Origin: G965197675 sp965197675
GTDB taxonomy: Bacteria; Chloroflexota; Dehalococcoidia; Plut-88900
DNA: 64,000 nucleotides
Assembly: GCA_965197675.1 (NCBI GenBank)
Contig: OZ240221.1
Location: 1,736,001 to 1,800,000, forward strand
Reading direction: 5' to 3'
Shown: positions 50,932-60,227 of the stretch, piece by piece
How the letters are laid out: each line of letters starts with the position of its first letter
Numbering within the stretch: the first letter of the stretch is position 1
Translations under genes and position numbers: made by a program
Notes under the pieces: generated by a model
The model's database searches: none
Told to the model about the DNA's origin: nothing
Seen by the model: the letters and a program-made list of their open reading frames with translations, nothing else

Positions 50932-52968
50932 TTAACCTCCAGTCCGCTCAAGAGTCAGGTTGGCGTACGGGTCTACCGAAGCCTTCCATTCAGGGAAGAT
51001 GACCGTGGTAGAGCCGTATTCTTCTATGACTGCCGGCCCACTTAGAGAGCTTCCTGGGCTCAATAGCTCTCGACTGTAAACTGGACAGTTGAGGAAGGAG
51101 CCTTTGAAATAAACCGAGCGCTCCTCTTTGAGGGCTTCTGACAGGACTCTCCCTCCAGCGCCCTCAGAGTGAAGCTTCGGCTTATCGAACTTACCAGAGG
51201 CGACCACTCTCAGATACACGATCTCGATGGTCATCTCCTTACGACTGTACCCGTAGGTTCGGTGGTAGATGTCGTGGAAGTCTCGTTCCATACCTTCTAG
51301 CTCGGACTTCAGGTCTACTGGAACTTCCAGCTGATAAGACTGACCCATGTACCTCATGTCGACAGAGTAGGCGATGTGTACCCTCTCATCGGGGAGACCT
51401 TCTTTCGTCAGTGCATCCCGGCCCTCTCCCTCCATCTCTTTCAGTAGGGTCTTGATCAAAGACAAGTCGGCCTCATGTAGCTCGGTAACATAGGTTCTGG
51501 CATAGTGGTGCTGCAAGTCTGTGGTCAGCAGGCCGAAGGCACAGGCGTTACCTGGGTGATTGGGGACCAAAACTCTATCTGCCCCAAGCTCTTCAGCTAT
51601 GGGGATGGCGTACATGGGGCCTGCCCCGCCAATGGGGACGAGAGCAAAATCACGGGGGTCTAACCCTCGCTCTATTGATAGGGTACGGATGGCGCCGGCC
51701 ATGTTGCTGATGGATATCTCGATAATGCCAGCCGCCAGTCGATTCTGGTCGGATATGTTTGCTTGCCGACCTAGTGATGATATCGCCTGCTCTGCCAGAT
51801 CCTTGTTGAGGCGCAGGTTGCCTGCCAGTGGGGTATCGACGGATAGATAGCCTAAGAGCAAGCTAGCATCGGTGACGGTGGCTTCTGAGCTTCCTTTTCC
51901 GTAGCTGGCTGGGCCTGGGTCTGCACCGGCGCTGCGAGGCCCTACTTTGAGACTTCCGTTTTCATCCACCCACCCGATGCTGCCACCACCCGTTCCAATT
52001 GTAATGATGTCTAGCTGAGGAGTCTTGATGGGTACGCCGGCAAAGAGCCTCTCCCTAGTTATGACAGGCTTCAGATTACGGGTTAGCGATACGTCGGTAC
52101 TGGTGCCGCCCATGTCGTAGGTGATGATGTCCTCGGAGCCGATGGCCTCTCCAAGATGGACTCCCGCACTCACTCCAGCTGCAGGCCCTGATAACAGAAA
52201 CCTGACGGGATAATCTGCCGCGCTGGCTTCCGTGAGTATGCTGCCACTGGAGGTCATATAGAATAGCTCGCCCTTGTATCCCTCGCTGCGAAGGAGGGAT
52301 CCCAGCTTCTTCAGGTAGCTTCCCACCAGCACCTCCACGTAAGCGTTGAGGATGGTGGTAGCCCATCTTTCAAACTCTCGGAACTCCGGCACGACCTGGG
52401 CTGATTCGGATACGGGAACCCATGGGAGGTGTTGTCTGATCAGCTCTGCGGCTCGATGCTCGTGGTCTGGGTTGGCGTATGAGTTCACGAAGCATACCGC
52501 CGCGGATTCGATTTCCTCTCTCTTCATTTCATCGATAATGGACTCTATATCTTCGTCTCGGAGATCATTCAACACTGCCCCGCTGTATAGGACTCTCTCG
52601 TCGACCTCGTAGCGAAGACGCCGAGGAACATAAGGCTCTGGACGCTGCCAACGGATGTTCCACAATCCTTGCTCGGAATATCGCCTCAGCTGTCCGTATT
52701 CGATGACGTCTCTGTGCCCCTTGGTTACCAGAACGGCCGTCTTGGCGCCTTTCCTCTCGACTACGGCGTTGGTGGCTATGGTGGTGCCATGTACTATCAT
52801 TCGCACATCTCGGAGGTCCAACTCCATCTCACCCAGGCCCTGCATAAAGGCCTGGGTCGGGTCAGAGGGGGTCGAGGGGACTTTATAGACCTTGAGTTGG
52901 TTGGTCTGCTCGTCGAAAACAACGAAGTCGGTGAAGGTTCCGCCGGTATCAACTCCGATGTTCAGCAA
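50932..52968 (-). CDS. Hydantoinase A/oxoprolinase-family subunit
   Basis: A 678-aa HyuA-type ATPase subunit, start TTG 52968 (no better start nearby; GGTGGG lies upstream). Motifs: NIGVDTGGTFTDFVVFDEQT, MIVHGTTIATNAVVERKGAK, the second phosphate loop YDMGGTSTDVSLTRNLKPV, ITIGTGGGSIGWVDENGSLK and GPRSAGADPGPASYGKGS. C-terminal VHIAYSVDMRYMGQSYQLEV. It is diverged from the HyuA at 38534-40573, so the two pairs likely have different substrates. First gene of the hyuA-hyuB-aminotransferase operon. Confidence 0.95.
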   Translation of the reverse strand: MLNIGVDTGGTFTDFVVFDEQTNQLKVYKVPSTPSDPTQAFMQGLGEMELDLRDVRMIVHGTTIATNAVVERKGAKTAVLVTKGHRDVIEYGQLRRYSEQGLWNIRWQRPEPYVPRRLRYEVDERVLYSGAVLNDLRDEDIESIIDEMKREEIESAAVCFVNSYANPDHEHRAAELIRQHLPWVPVSESAQVVPEFREFERWATTILNAYVEVLVGSYLKKLGSLLRSEGYKGELFYMTSSGSILTEASAADYPVRFLLSGPAAGVSAGVHLGEAIGSEDIITYDMGGTSTDVSLTRNLKPVITRERLFAGVPIKTPQLDIITIGTGGGSIGWVDENGSLKVGPRSAGADPGPASYGKGSSEATVTDASLLLGYLSVDTPLAGNLRLNKDLAEQAISSLGRQANISDQNRLAAGIIEISISNMAGAIRTLSIERGLDPRDFALVPIGGAGPMYAIPIAEELGADRVLVPNHPGNACAFGLLTTDLQHHYARTYVTELHEADLSLIKTLLKEMEGEGRDALTKEGLPDERVHIAYSVDMRYMGQSYQLEVPVDLKSELEGMERDFHDIYHRTYGYSRKEMTIEIVYLRVVASGKFDKPKLHSEGAGGRVLSEALKEERSVYFKGSFLNCPVYSRELLSPGSSLSGPAVIEEYGSTTVIFPEWKASVDPYANLTLERTGG

Positions 52969-53088
52969 TTACTGTCCCACCTGAGAAGAGATTTCTTGGG
53001 TATGGTTTTGGTCGCCCACGACTTGGCATAGGGTAGCATTCTGAGTTTTTCCTGTATAGGCCACTCTGGATGTGATTAGCGGTGTCCA

Positions 53089-54312
53089 TCATGACTGAGG
53101 CTGCTGCTGGCATCTTCTGAGCCACATGGCCATACCTGTGGGTATCATGAAAGCTGCAAATAGGAAGGAGGTGATCATGGCTAGAGTCAGATCGCCGCTG
53201 ACCTCCTGCACAAACCCTACGATTATTGGCCCAACTGCCATTCCTGAGAACATGCTGGTCAGAACGAAGCCGGATCCCAAAGCTATTTCCCTTGGGTTCT
53301 GATGCGGCAGCTCGAAGGGTATGGTAAAGATGATGGGGTTGAACGCCCACGCCAGCCCGTGAATGATGCTCAAAGCTATCAGCGCCGGGAGTGAGTCGGT
53401 GAGGACCAATCCTATAGCCGACGTAACCAGCACTATGGGTGATACAAGCAGAAGCGGCTTCCTCACGTCTCTCTTGACTATGTAAAACGCTACCGCTATA
53501 CCGCCGCAACCTGTCATAAACCAAGCAAGGGCTTGAAGGAGTCCGGATGTGATGAGCCCGATGTCATACTTGTCCAGCATCAGGGTAGGCCAGAACGTGA
53601 CCAATCCACCCCATAAGATGTTGGCGGAGAAGAGGGTCAGACCGCCGTACCACAGCTCTTTGTGCTTGAACACGTTTGCTATGGAGACCCCTTCCTCTGA
53701 TCGGTCGCCTTCGACACGATCCATCCTTTTTCCCTCTTTGGCCCCGATCACCCACATGGCGGCAACGACGGCATAGGCGATAGCATATATGTAGAAGGCT
53801 CCCCGCCAACTATCATTCAACAGTATCAATATGAACGGGGTTAAAAGGAAGCTTAGTGTGTCGGCGAGATAGATCATGCCCTGAAGGAAGCCATTGGCTA
53901 CCATTACCTCTCTGGGTGGAAACCACTGTGTTATGAGAAGGGCTCGTGCAGGCTCTCGGGCCACCATTACTATGCCGAACACGACCCTCCACAGAAGCAA
54001 CATAATGAATCCCTGGGCCCAACCTTGTAATGCGACGCATCCCACTCCCAGTATCACTGTTACCGATGTGAGGATTCGAGCATTGAACCTGGAAAACCAT
54101 AGGCTCATGGGCAGGGTAAGGGCTAAGTTGCCGATGAATACTGAGGAACCCAACCAGCCTTGCTCTGTGGGGGATAGATCGAGGTCCTCGGTGATGGCAG
54201 GAAGCAGTAGCCCAATACACAGGACTATCAGGATTCCGATAGTATAAGTACTGCCGAGCAGCCCCAACACTACGTATCGGTATGAGCTGGGTGTGGTTTC
54301 AGAGTGGTTCAT
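53089..54312 (-). CDS. Major facilitator superfamily transporter
   Basis: A 407-aa inner-membrane carrier with twelve predicted helices. VVLGLLGSTYTIGILIVLC is the first; the N-half has the motif-A-like SLWFSRFNARILTSVTVILG, and motif-C-like VVFGIVMVAREPARALLITQ occurs in helices 4-5. A polar central loop (KEGKRMDRVEGDRSEEG) precedes helix 7. Resembles oxalate/formate and organic-acid carriers of the OFA/ACS type only loosely. It is 120 nt upstream of the HyuA gene on the same strand and could import the substrate of that operon. Confidence 0.9.
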   Translation of the reverse strand: MNHSETTPSSYRYVVLGLLGSTYTIGILIVLCIGLLLPAITEDLDLSPTEQGWLGSSVFIGNLALTLPMSLWFSRFNARILTSVTVILGVGCVALQGWAQGFIMLLLWRVVFGIVMVAREPARALLITQWFPPREVMVANGFLQGMIYLADTLSFLLTPFILILLNDSWRGAFYIYAIAYAVVAAMWVIGAKEGKRMDRVEGDRSEEGVSIANVFKHKELWYGGLTLFSANILWGGLVTFWPTLMLDKYDIGLITSGLLQALAWFMTGCGGIAVAFYIVKRDVRKPLLLVSPIVLVTSAIGLVLTDSLPALIALSIIHGLAWAFNPIIFTIPFELPHQNPREIALGSGFVLTSMFSGMAVGPIIVGFVQEVSGDLTLAMITSFLFAAFMIPTGMAMWLRRCQQQPQS

Positions 54313-54841
54313 TAAAGCTGTGCCGAGATCCGGAGAAAGGCCTAGGGTTCCAAAGTCAGCAGGTATTGTACACGTACGTCTGCTCCTGTCTGAGGACTGG
54401 GATTATGCACGGAGATATCATCGATACCATTTCCTGAACATACCTTTAGGATGCTAAAAGTCTTTGTCGGCTTTCTTTCCGCCTCAACTCTATCACGAGC
54501 TTATCAAATGAAGGGAGGTCTATGACGGATGAGATTCGTCGTTAGGAAGATACGGCGCCTGGCCAAGCGCGACTCTGGCTTCACCTTATAGAGTGCTGGC
54601 AGTTGTAGACGTCCACGTGGCGAACCAGGGGGGTTACCACAGGTCAACCAAAGTCCCGGTAGTAGACGTGTCGATCAGCGACTTCTCGGCTTCTACTCGT
54701 GTCTTGGGACCGGAGACCTGTGGCTGCCTGCTAGATTACACGCTGAAGCACCTCTACTGTTGAGACATGTCCGGACTGTTCACCAAATTGAACATTACCG
54801 CAACGGTAGACTGACTACCACTAGCCCAGTGTCTGTATAGG
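54313..54841. other. Intergenic stretch without a recognised gene
   Basis: Starts of the flanking genes face away or end here. About 54567-54770 contains an open plus-strand frame (ATLASPYRVLAVVDVHVANQ and later SISDFSASTRVLGPE) with no start codon and no recognised family; it may be a gene relic. No repeat of the classes seen elsewhere is present. Confidence 0.4.
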
Positions 54842-55186
54842 TCAGTGGAACTCGGGTTCGATTTCTATGTAGATCTTTATCTCGTCTTCCAGATCTTTTC
54901 TCGATCCTCTGAGGAAGGGCATGGTGATGAGCCCTCCTCCCAACATATTCGCTATAACGCTCAAGCTGTACGAGGGAACCAATCCCGTAAACACGAACTC
55001 CGTTCCTTGGTCTGTACGTTTTAGTTTAATGCCTACGCCTGTCCACCCGCTCTTCTTCACTATAAAGTCTCTGGTTAGCAAGTTAGTTTCGTATACCTCA
55101 TGGGTGCCGGTGAAGCGTTCTCTGAAGAGGCTCACCACTCTTTTCTTAGTCAGCCCTGGACGGGCCAGCACTGTCATTGTAGACAT
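54842..55186 (-). CDS. Hypothetical protein of 114 aa
   Basis: Not recognised. Begins MSTMTVLARPGLTKKRVVSL; contains FRERFTGTHEVYETNLLTRD, a strand pair (GVGIKLKRTDQGTEFVFTGL), a hydrophobic glycine-rich segment SVIANMLGGGLITMPFLRGS and an acidic end DLEDEIKIYIEIEPEFH. The composition suggests a small alpha/beta protein, perhaps with one membrane-associated helix. It is 63 nt upstream-adjacent to nothing on its strand; the VWA gene ends at 55250 on the same strand, so the two may share a transcript. Confidence 0.55.
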   Translation of the reverse strand: MSTMTVLARPGLTKKRVVSLFRERFTGTHEVYETNLLTRDFIVKKSGWTGVGIKLKRTDQGTEFVFTGLVPSYSLSVIANMLGGGLITMPFLRGSRKDLEDEIKIYIEIEPEFH

Positions 55187-55249
55187 GGAAACATCCTTTT
55201 CTGAATATTATCAACTGACAACTTAGCTAGCATAGGGCTGATCATCCAG

Positions 55250-56863
55250 CTATCGGAAGAAGGGGAATACGGGGAAGAATAAGCGTCCTATTATTGTGAC
55301 GACTCCCAGAGACCCGATTCCTATCAGGACCCATGCCCACCAGCTAATACCATCGCTTGGTTCCTCTATAACTGGGGCTGGTGGAGGAATAGGTGTAGGA
55401 GTTGGCTCCGGCGTAGCTGTCGGAACGGGAGTCGAAGTTGGTGTTGGGGCTGGGGTAGGGGTAGAGGTAGAGGTAGGGGTAGGTGTGAGGACAGGAACCG
55501 GAACCACTGTGAAAGCTAGAGTCGTGGAGTTGTTGTCCAAGTTAGGATCACTAATCTGGCCCGAAAGCACTTCGACGTGGGTGGCAATCACTCTGCCGCC
55601 CATGCCGATCATAGTTTGGGCTGTAACCTCCAGAGTTGCGCTGGTCCCGGGAGGCAAGGCTCCAACTCTCCACTCTCCTGAATTGCTGTCCAAAGTTCCC
55701 AGGCTGGGCGCGCTATGTAGGATTGTTAAATCGGGGACAGGAATGCCGCTAACCGTGACTCCGGCAGCCGGGTGTGGTCCCAGATTAGTGACTTCGACCT
55801 CGTATACTATGCTGTCCCCCTCGGTTATCCGACCTGTGCCGACGACCTCGGTTATAGCAAGATCAGCTGCAGGAATTGGTGGAGGCGGAGCGTCGTAGAC
55901 CACCTGATTGTCGCTGCTGGTAGATGCCAGATTTCCCCTGCCTATAGAGTTGACGGCAGCCCCTGCGCGCACCGATGCGATAACCGTACCATTGTCCCCC
56001 AATCCACCGATGGCAACCTCATAGGTGACCGGCCCTCCCGATACTGTAGCGATGGTTGCACCTGATGTTCCAGTTAGGATCACGTCGGCGCTGTCGAAAC
56101 CGGTCACGTCCTCGCTGAATACCACGGTGAATAGTACGGGTGAGGCATTGGTGGGGTCTGCTTGAGTTGATGACTGATTGATGATGACGGTTGGGGTGGG
56201 GCAGGCCTCCCCTGCAATCATTCCGATATCAGCAACCAGTTGGGCGAAATCATCCACGCTGAAGACGTGGTCTATGTCGGGATCGGTGGCGATAGCGTTG
56301 AGAGTGGAGGTACTTACGTCTCTTCCGACTCCGACCACGAAGACTTCCGCTCCAGTAGCCATCGAGGCTGCCTCGACATCCTGCAAACTGTTGCCTTGGT
56401 TATCGTTACCATCGGTGATGAATATAATTACGTCTGTGGTCGTGGGTCGTTCACCCAAGCCTGTGGTGAACTGCTCCGAGGCGCCTTCGAGACCTCTGAC
56501 GATGTTGGTGAATGGAGCCAGCTCCTGGCCCCCTCGCACCAGTCCATCTATGCCTGCCTGCAGCATGGTCCGCTGGTCAGTCATCTCTACCACTGAACCA
56601 CTGCCGCCTAGAAACTTGGTAATGGCCATGACAACTCCCGTGCTGGAGTCTAGGTCGAAGGCCTCTACTATGGCGCTGGCCGCCTGCTTGAGATCGGCCA
56701 ACTCTGCGGCATTAATGCTTTCGCTGTTGTCCAAGGCCAGCACTACATCGGCAAGACCTATACACGACGAGGCAGCATACACGCTTTTAGCATGATGGGA
56801 GTTCAGTGGAAATACCAGAATAGCTGGTAAGAGCAGTAGGAGAGCAAAAATAACTCGGGTCAT
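55250..56863 (-). CDS. Membrane-anchored VWA-domain surface protein
   Basis: A 537-aa exported protein. Signal peptide MTRVIFALLLLLPAILVFPL; von Willebrand A domain with MIDAS DNSES at ADVVLALDNSESINAAEL, a conserved Thr-rich turn and IIFITDGNDNQG; an Ig-like domain (NASPVLFTVVFSEDVTGFDS); a DUF11/CARDB-like domain (GDSIVYEVEVTNLGPHPAAG); a Thr-Pro-rich linker (TPTPTSTSTPTPAPTPTS); and a C-terminal helix WWAWVLIGIGSLGVVTIIG with a basic tail. The protein is thus anchored by its C-terminus, domains outside. Likely adhesion or metal-dependent ligand binding. Confidence 0.92.
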   Translation of the reverse strand: MTRVIFALLLLLPAILVFPLNSHHAKSVYAASSCIGLADVVLALDNSESINAAELADLKQAASAIVEAFDLDSSTGVVMAITKFLGGSGSVVEMTDQRTMLQAGIDGLVRGGQELAPFTNIVRGLEGASEQFTTGLGERPTTTDVIIFITDGNDNQGNSLQDVEAASMATGAEVFVVGVGRDVSTSTLNAIATDPDIDHVFSVDDFAQLVADIGMIAGEACPTPTVIINQSSTQADPTNASPVLFTVVFSEDVTGFDSADVILTGTSGATIATVSGGPVTYEVAIGGLGDNGTVIASVRAGAAVNSIGRGNLASTSSDNQVVYDAPPPPIPAADLAITEVVGTGRITEGDSIVYEVEVTNLGPHPAAGVTVSGIPVPDLTILHSAPSLGTLDSNSGEWRVGALPPGTSATLEVTAQTMIGMGGRVIATHVEVLSGQISDPNLDNNSTTLAFTVVPVPVLTPTPTSTSTPTPAPTPTSTPVPTATPEPTPTPIPPPAPVIEEPSDGISWWAWVLIGIGSLGVVTIIGRLFFPVFPFFR

Positions 56864-57072
56864 GTAGGCGCCCTACACTAGAGGTTGGGAACTGCTAGCT
56901 TCTATCTAACACCTCGCGGCACTTCCTGGAAACCACACCTCCCACCGAGCTTGTCATTGCGTTTAAAGTAGCACATCATTTGTAACATTGCAATACTAGT
57001 TTTGTACCTGTTTTAAAGATTCAGACCTCTTGTAATCTGTGTATTATTGTATGGTGGAGAGGCTGCGTAAGT

Positions 57073-57741
57073 ATGCTTAACATTGCTCACAGGGGCTATA
57101 CCAAGCAATTCCCGGACAATACCCTGGAGGCCTTTCAAGCAGCCATCGAATTGGGTGTTGATGTGGTCGAATGCGATGTCAGAGAGACGATAGACCACGG
57201 ATTCGTGATTTTCCACGAGCCGGAGCTACAGGGCGTTGACATCGGTGAAATGTCGCTAACCGATGTTAGGGAAATTAGGCTGCACGATGAATACGCAATT
57301 CCTACTCTGGAGGAAGCTCTTGCTCTTCTCAAAGATCACGTTGGGCTGATCCTGGATTTAAAGGATTTGGAGTCTCTGGATTCACTACTTGAAATCTTGA
57401 GGGCGGAGGTGAATCCTGATAGAGTTGCGTTCGGATCTTTCAATACCCAGCTATTACGGGAGCTTTCTTACAAGGCTCCCGAGTTCAGAAGAGGGCTAAT
57501 CCTGGAGCGAGTTGAAAGTGATCCAATCGAGGTGTTGGAGTCGGTTCGTTGCCAAGCCATTGGGGTTAGCTTTCCTCACGTAACCGAAGACCTGATCGAA
57601 AGAGTGCACTCAGGCGGGCGCATGATCTTCGTGTGGGGTTGCGAGACTGAAGACGATGTCGAGAAGGCGGTAAAGCTGCCCATTGACGGAATAGTGTCTG
57701 ATGTTCCGGACATGGTTAAACTAGAGTTAGCAAAGCGATGA
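57073..57741 (+). CDS. Glycerophosphodiester phosphodiesterase
   Basis: A 222-aa TIM-barrel GDPD that cleaves glycerophosphodiesters to glycerol-3-phosphate and an alcohol. Catalytic and metal residues: H6-R7 (IAHRGY), E33 and D35 (VVECDVRET), H48 (VIFHEPEL). IPTLEEAL, LILDLKD and the late FVWGCETEDDV complete the pattern. No signal peptide, so it acts in the cytosol. Shorter than periplasmic GlpQ. It converges with the DMT transporter gene (24 nt). Confidence 0.94.
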   Translation: MLNIAHRGYTKQFPDNTLEAFQAAIELGVDVVECDVRETIDHGFVIFHEPELQGVDIGEMSLTDVREIRLHDEYAIPTLEEALALLKDHVGLILDLKDLESLDSLLEILRAEVNPDRVAFGSFNTQLLRELSYKAPEFRRGLILERVESDPIEVLESVRCQAIGVSFPHVTEDLIERVHSGGRMIFVWGCETEDDVEKAVKLPIDGIVSDVPDMVKLELAKR

Positions 57742-57765
57742 TGCCGTCTCGTACCTTGGCGGAAC

Positions 57766-58785
57766 CTAAATGATTATGAGGATGATACCCGCAAATATGG
57801 CCGTTATGCCTATCAGCGTCTTTGGTCTCAAGGTCTCACGCAAAATCAGAACCGATAACATCGCCAGGATCGGCATCTGAGTGTTGGTAAGCACAGTTGC
57901 TATGGCCAGTCCCACTTTCTCTATCGCAACTAAGTAGAGAAGACTGCCGAATCCATAAATGACGCTTCCGTTGGCAACTGCCAATAGCAGAGTCACTGGT
58001 TTCTCTCCTAACAATTTCCTTTGACGCTCTGTACTCGTCGCACTTTCACTCTCAGAGCCGAGGACAGGTTGAGTTAGTACCCTTCCCTGCTTGGAACAAT
58101 CGGTTGAAGTCGGATTGACGGCAGAAGAGTCGTGACTATCGGGGGGATTAATCAGTAGTTTGTTCACCCCTAGAATGACTAGACAGAGGCTGAAAAGGCT
58201 TGCAACAGCAAGCCTTACCGAGTTCACTAAGAATGGGTCCACTTCCTCGACGGCTATTCCCTGTAGTGTAAAGCCTCCCGCCCACAGCAATGACGCCGTT
58301 AGTAGAAGGCTCATACCTTTAATCCCCAACCAGGGCGCCTGATGAAGGGCTGCTGTACCTCTCTGCGCAAAGCTGAGGAGATAGGCCCCGATGATTACGC
58401 TGACAATTCCTGCCAGGGCCAATGCAGATGGCGATTCTCTCAAAAGAAAGATTCCAGATAGCACGGTCAAAATAGCGTAAAGTCCATTTGCCGTAGGAAA
58501 TGCTTTGCTTACGTCGACGAAGCGAAGCACCAGTAGGTACAGAGGCAACCCCAACCCCGTATTGAGGATTCCTCCGACTATCCCTATAGAAATATAACTC
58601 AGATTTACATTGGCCAGATCATCTAACTTGCCCAAGGCGCCAGCTATCACAAAGCCGAGCAACGCTCCGCCCATGCTGCTTAGGGCCGCGAGCGTGATAG
58701 GCTTGACCCTCGCTGTTAGCAGCTTATCGTTAATGGAGGTGATACCAAATGTTGCAGCAGCGGCAAGCGCAAGTAGTTCACCCAC
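57766..58785 (-). CDS. EamA/DMT-family transporter
   Basis: A 339-aa inner-membrane protein with ten predicted helices in two EamA repeats: GELLALAAAATFGITSINDK starts the first, LLLTASLLWAGGFTLQGIAV the second. A polar insert of about 45 residues (NPPDSHDSSAVNPTSTDCSK onward, rich in Ser and Thr) lies in a loop of the second repeat and is unusual for the family. The last helix is IGITAIFAGIILIII. Start GTG 58785. Probable drug or metabolite exporter; substrate unknown. Confidence 0.9.
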   Translation of the reverse strand: MGELLALAAAATFGITSINDKLLTARVKPITLAALSSMGGALLGFVIAGALGKLDDLANVNLSYISIGIVGGILNTGLGLPLYLLVLRFVDVSKAFPTANGLYAILTVLSGIFLLRESPSALALAGIVSVIIGAYLLSFAQRGTAALHQAPWLGIKGMSLLLTASLLWAGGFTLQGIAVEEVDPFLVNSVRLAVASLFSLCLVILGVNKLLINPPDSHDSSAVNPTSTDCSKQGRVLTQPVLGSESESATSTERQRKLLGEKPVTLLLAVANGSVIYGFGSLLYLVAIEKVGLAIATVLTNTQMPILAMLSVLILRETLRPKTLIGITAIFAGIILIII

Positions 58786-58902
58786 GAAGGTACCTTTGAT
58801 AGAGAAGCTTTGACGTCAAGTGGAAAACCATGTCGGTTCATCTTACTAAGTTTATACATAGTATGTGAATGATAAAGAGAGCGGTGAACCGTATCACAAA
58901 AT

Positions 58903-58931
58903 TGACATCACCGGGTTCTCAACGTAGACTT
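58903..58931 (+). promoter_or_regulatory. Promoter of the amidohydrolase/alcohol dehydrogenase operon
   Basis: TTGACA (58903-58908), 17-nt spacer, TAGACT (58926-58931); 76 nt before ATG 59008. Confidence 0.6.
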
Positions 58932-59007
58932 TGACTGTCCTGGCTCCATGCTTCTAAGACTCCACCTCACTGGGGGTCTGCTGAGTCGGCGACAGGCGGG
59001 AGTGCTC

Positions 59008-60156
59008 ATGTCGAAGAACGGCTTCAAGGTTATGGACTCGGATATGCACGTTATGGAGCCTATAGACCTGTGGGACCGTTACATGAAGCCTAAATTCAGA
59101 GATCGTGCACCCAGGCCTACCTACAGCTACTTCTTAGACCAGCGGATGGAGCATGAAGGGAAGGTCATCTCTCGTTCTCAGGTCAGCTTCGATAACTATA
59201 GCGTACTGCCTACCGAGATGATGACCGACCGTTACGGTAACCTGGACCAGCTCAAGAAGCACCAAGAGCGCGGATGGGGACCGGACGTACAGCTGGAAGC
59301 TATGGATGCCGAGGGTGTGGATGTGGCGATTCTGTTTCCAGGACTTGCACTAAGCGCACTTGGTAAAGAATACGACGACGATGATCTGGCCGCAGATGTC
59401 GCCAGGGCTTATAACGATTGGATGGCCGACTTCTGTAGAGAAGACAACACCAGACTGTATGGAGTCGGCATGATTTCAGTCCAAAACGTCGAGGCCGCCG
59501 TCCAAGAAGTCATCCGGATAAAACAGGAGCTAGAGTTTAGAGCTGTTTACTTGCGCCCCAATCCGATAAGGGGAAGAAACTGGCATCACTCGGCGTACGA
59601 CCCCATCTGGGCAGAGTGTGAAAAACAGGGGCTGGCGCTGGGGTTCCACGAGGGTATACCTCACGAACTCCCCGTTGTCATGGGGGACCGCTTCCAAGCA
59701 CCACAAGACGACCTGTGGCTTACTGAGCACGTGGCGGCACATCCCCTTGAGCAAATGTACGCTTGCCTATCCTTCATAATGGGGGGAGTTCTGGAGCGTT
59801 TTCCAACCCTGCAAGTAGGGTTTCTGGAGGGGAACTGCAGTTGGGCCCCCTTCTGGCTATGGCGTATGGATGAACATTGGGAGCATCGAGAAAGGTATGT
59901 TAAGAGTCAACTCCCCCTTAGACCCAGCGAGTACTTCAAACGCCAGTGCTACATCTCGGTGGAGGCCGATGAGACACCGGGCACATTTGCTCTAGAGTGG
60001 CTGGGTGACGAGAATATAGTCTTTTCTACGGATTATCCTCACACGGACACTCGATACCCCCATGCCTTGGACACCTTTCTTGAGATGCCTTTTTCGAAAG
60101 AGAATTTCAAAAGGATATTATGGGATAACTGCACCAGGCTCTACGGGTTCACATAA
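59008..60156 (+). CDS. Amidohydrolase-2 family protein
   Basis: A 382-aa PF04909 protein. ATG 59008 gives MSKNGFKVMDSDMHVMEPIDLW, aligned with relatives; the frame opens at 58948, giving 20 unlikely extra residues. Elements: MDAEGVDVAILFPGLALSAL, RAYNDWMADFCREDNTRLYG, LGFHEGIPHELP with the barrel His, WAPFWLWRMDEHWEHRER, RPSEYFKRQCYISVEADET and STDYPHTDTRYP (catalytic Asp). First gene of a three-gene operon ending with the TGA-containing alcohol dehydrogenase. Confidence 0.92.
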   Translation: MSKNGFKVMDSDMHVMEPIDLWDRYMKPKFRDRAPRPTYSYFLDQRMEHEGKVISRSQVSFDNYSVLPTEMMTDRYGNLDQLKKHQERGWGPDVQLEAMDAEGVDVAILFPGLALSALGKEYDDDDLAADVARAYNDWMADFCREDNTRLYGVGMISVQNVEAAVQEVIRIKQELEFRAVYLRPNPIRGRNWHHSAYDPIWAECEKQGLALGFHEGIPHELPVVMGDRFQAPQDDLWLTEHVAAHPLEQMYACLSFIMGGVLERFPTLQVGFLEGNCSWAPFWLWRMDEHWEHRERYVKSQLPLRPSEYFKRQCYISVEADETPGTFALEWLGDENIVFSTDYPHTDTRYPHALDTFLEMPFSKENFKRILWDNCTRLYGFT

Positions 60157-60227
60157 CGTTGGAGTGATCGTCATTCAGATATAAAGCTATGGAAGGCGAT
60201 AAAAGTTGACCTGCGAGGAGGGATATC

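Noticed and set aside
54567..54770. Open frame considered as a gene
   Set aside because: No start codon with ribosome site, no recognised motif and flanking stops in all alternatives; reported only as a possible relic.
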